Of a DNA stretch of 64,000 nt, positions 63,513 through 64,000 are shown piece by piece. The DNA is taken from NCBI GenBank assembly GCA_036488725.1, contig DASXHD010000019.1, positions 55,066 through 119,065 of the forward strand. Reading direction: 5' to 3'. The position numbers and the translations under genes were made by a program. This DNA comes from DASXHD01 sp036488725 (GTDB lineage: Bacteria > Myxococcota_A > Polyangia > Polyangiales > Polyangiaceae). The notes under the pieces were generated by a model, which searched no databases, was not told the DNA's origin, and was given only the letters and a program-made list of their open reading frames with translations. Every line of letters begins with the position of its first letter. Position 1 is the stretch's first letter.

Positions 63513-64000
63513 TCACGGACCGACGATGCGATAGCGCGCGATGAACGCGCCGCCTTGATCGGCCCTCACGGCGACCCAGAGGCGGCCGGCGGAGTCGAAG
63601 ATCGCGCGCTGCGGCAGCACGTCGACGTCGGTGCTCGTGAACGCGAACCCGCCGAGACCGAACGTCGAGACCGGCGCGCCGCTCGCGTCGAGCCGCGCGA
63701 GCTCGATTCCGGACGAGAGCGAGCCCGCCGCGACCGCGAACGTGTCGTTCGACGTCGGCCCGACCGCGAGGCTCGCGACGAGCGCCGTCGGCTCGAACGG
63801 GAGCGGCGCGATTCCGTTTTGTCCGAACGCCGGATCGAGCGCGCCTTGCGGGAGAAAACGCATCACGACGTCGGGCGAGTCGCGCGCGAGGAGCACGTTC
63901 GACGCGACGTCGAGCGAGAGCGCGGTCGCGTTCGACGGCAGCGCGACGACGCCTTGCGTTCCGAACGCCCCGTCCGCCGCGTAGTGCGCCGGTGCATCGG
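63513..64000 (-). CDS. delta-60 repeat protein (3' portion; gene runs off the window)
   Basis: The frame enters from the right edge and stops at 63513. It contains at least three repeats of the pattern GAFGTQGVVALPS, GALDPAFGQNGIAPLPFEPTA and VSTFGLGGFAFTSTDVDVLPQ, the bacterial delta-60 repeats that form a beta-propeller-like fold in secreted proteins. The terminal segment GGAFIARYRIVGP closes the domain. The start and any signal peptide lie beyond 64000. It converges with secA, 15 bases apart. Confidence 0.78.
   Translation of the reverse strand, partial: DAPAHYAADGAFGTQGVVALPSNATALSLDVASNVLLARDSPDVVMRFLPQGALDPAFGQNGIAPLPFEPTALVASLAVGPTSNDTFAVAAGSLSSGIELARLDASGAPVSTFGLGGFAFTSTDVDVLPQRAIFDSAGRLWVAVRADQGGAFIARYRIVGP

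Overview
The window is GC-rich DNA. Short overlapping operons of housekeeping genes alternate with many secreted lipoproteins whose signal peptides run into Asp/Ala/Ser-rich linkers. Together with AgmX-like domains, Cys-rich repeat proteins, RCC1, LamG and beta-propeller lipoproteins, this points to a large-genome myxobacterium (Myxococcota, probably Polyangia). That assignment is inference from gene style; no rRNA or tRNA gene was found.

Layout. 1-17 kb is mostly core: recD2-type helicase, a polysaccharide deacetylase, a sensor kinase, a haem lipoprotein, a HAD phosphatase with rpmA and rplU (in the place where obgE often sits), a GH57 enzyme, dapA-dapB, rsmD with an AgmX-like protein, an M29-like peptidase homologue, truA and a GNAT protein. 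A composite palindromic repeat (7751-7997) and a hairpin framed by inverted repeats (3785-3926) lie between genes. 17-54 kb is accessory. It holds more than twenty predicted lipoproteins, two alpha/beta hydrolases, a YdeI-SUKH pair next to a CPBP membrane protease, an ICMT-like methyltransferase, a transglutaminase-like membrane protein, a tetR-P450 operon with a palindromic operator, and a four-gene coupled operon (NTF2-like, TPR lipoprotein, hutD, lipoprotein). This zone also holds several broken genes: an AgmX-like lipoprotein, a cupin fragment, an RCC1 lipoprotein, a PD40-like protein and a shredded glycoside-hydrolase-like gene. 54-64 kb returns to core metabolism and secretion: acyl-CoA dehydrogenase, HtrA protease, NAD-dependent epimerase, a decayed lipoprotein, a class V aminotransferase, secA and the edge of a delta-60 repeat protein.

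How the genes work together. dapA and dapB are consecutive lysine/diaminopimelate steps. rplU and rpmA encode neighbouring 50S proteins. rsmD and truA act on rRNA and tRNA. SecA drives export of proteins of the kind that fill the middle of the window, and HtrA would act on misfolded envelope proteins. The lipoproteins are mostly monocistronic or in pairs and look like a fast-turnover surface repertoire, since at least four of the broken genes carry or resemble lipoprotein architectures.
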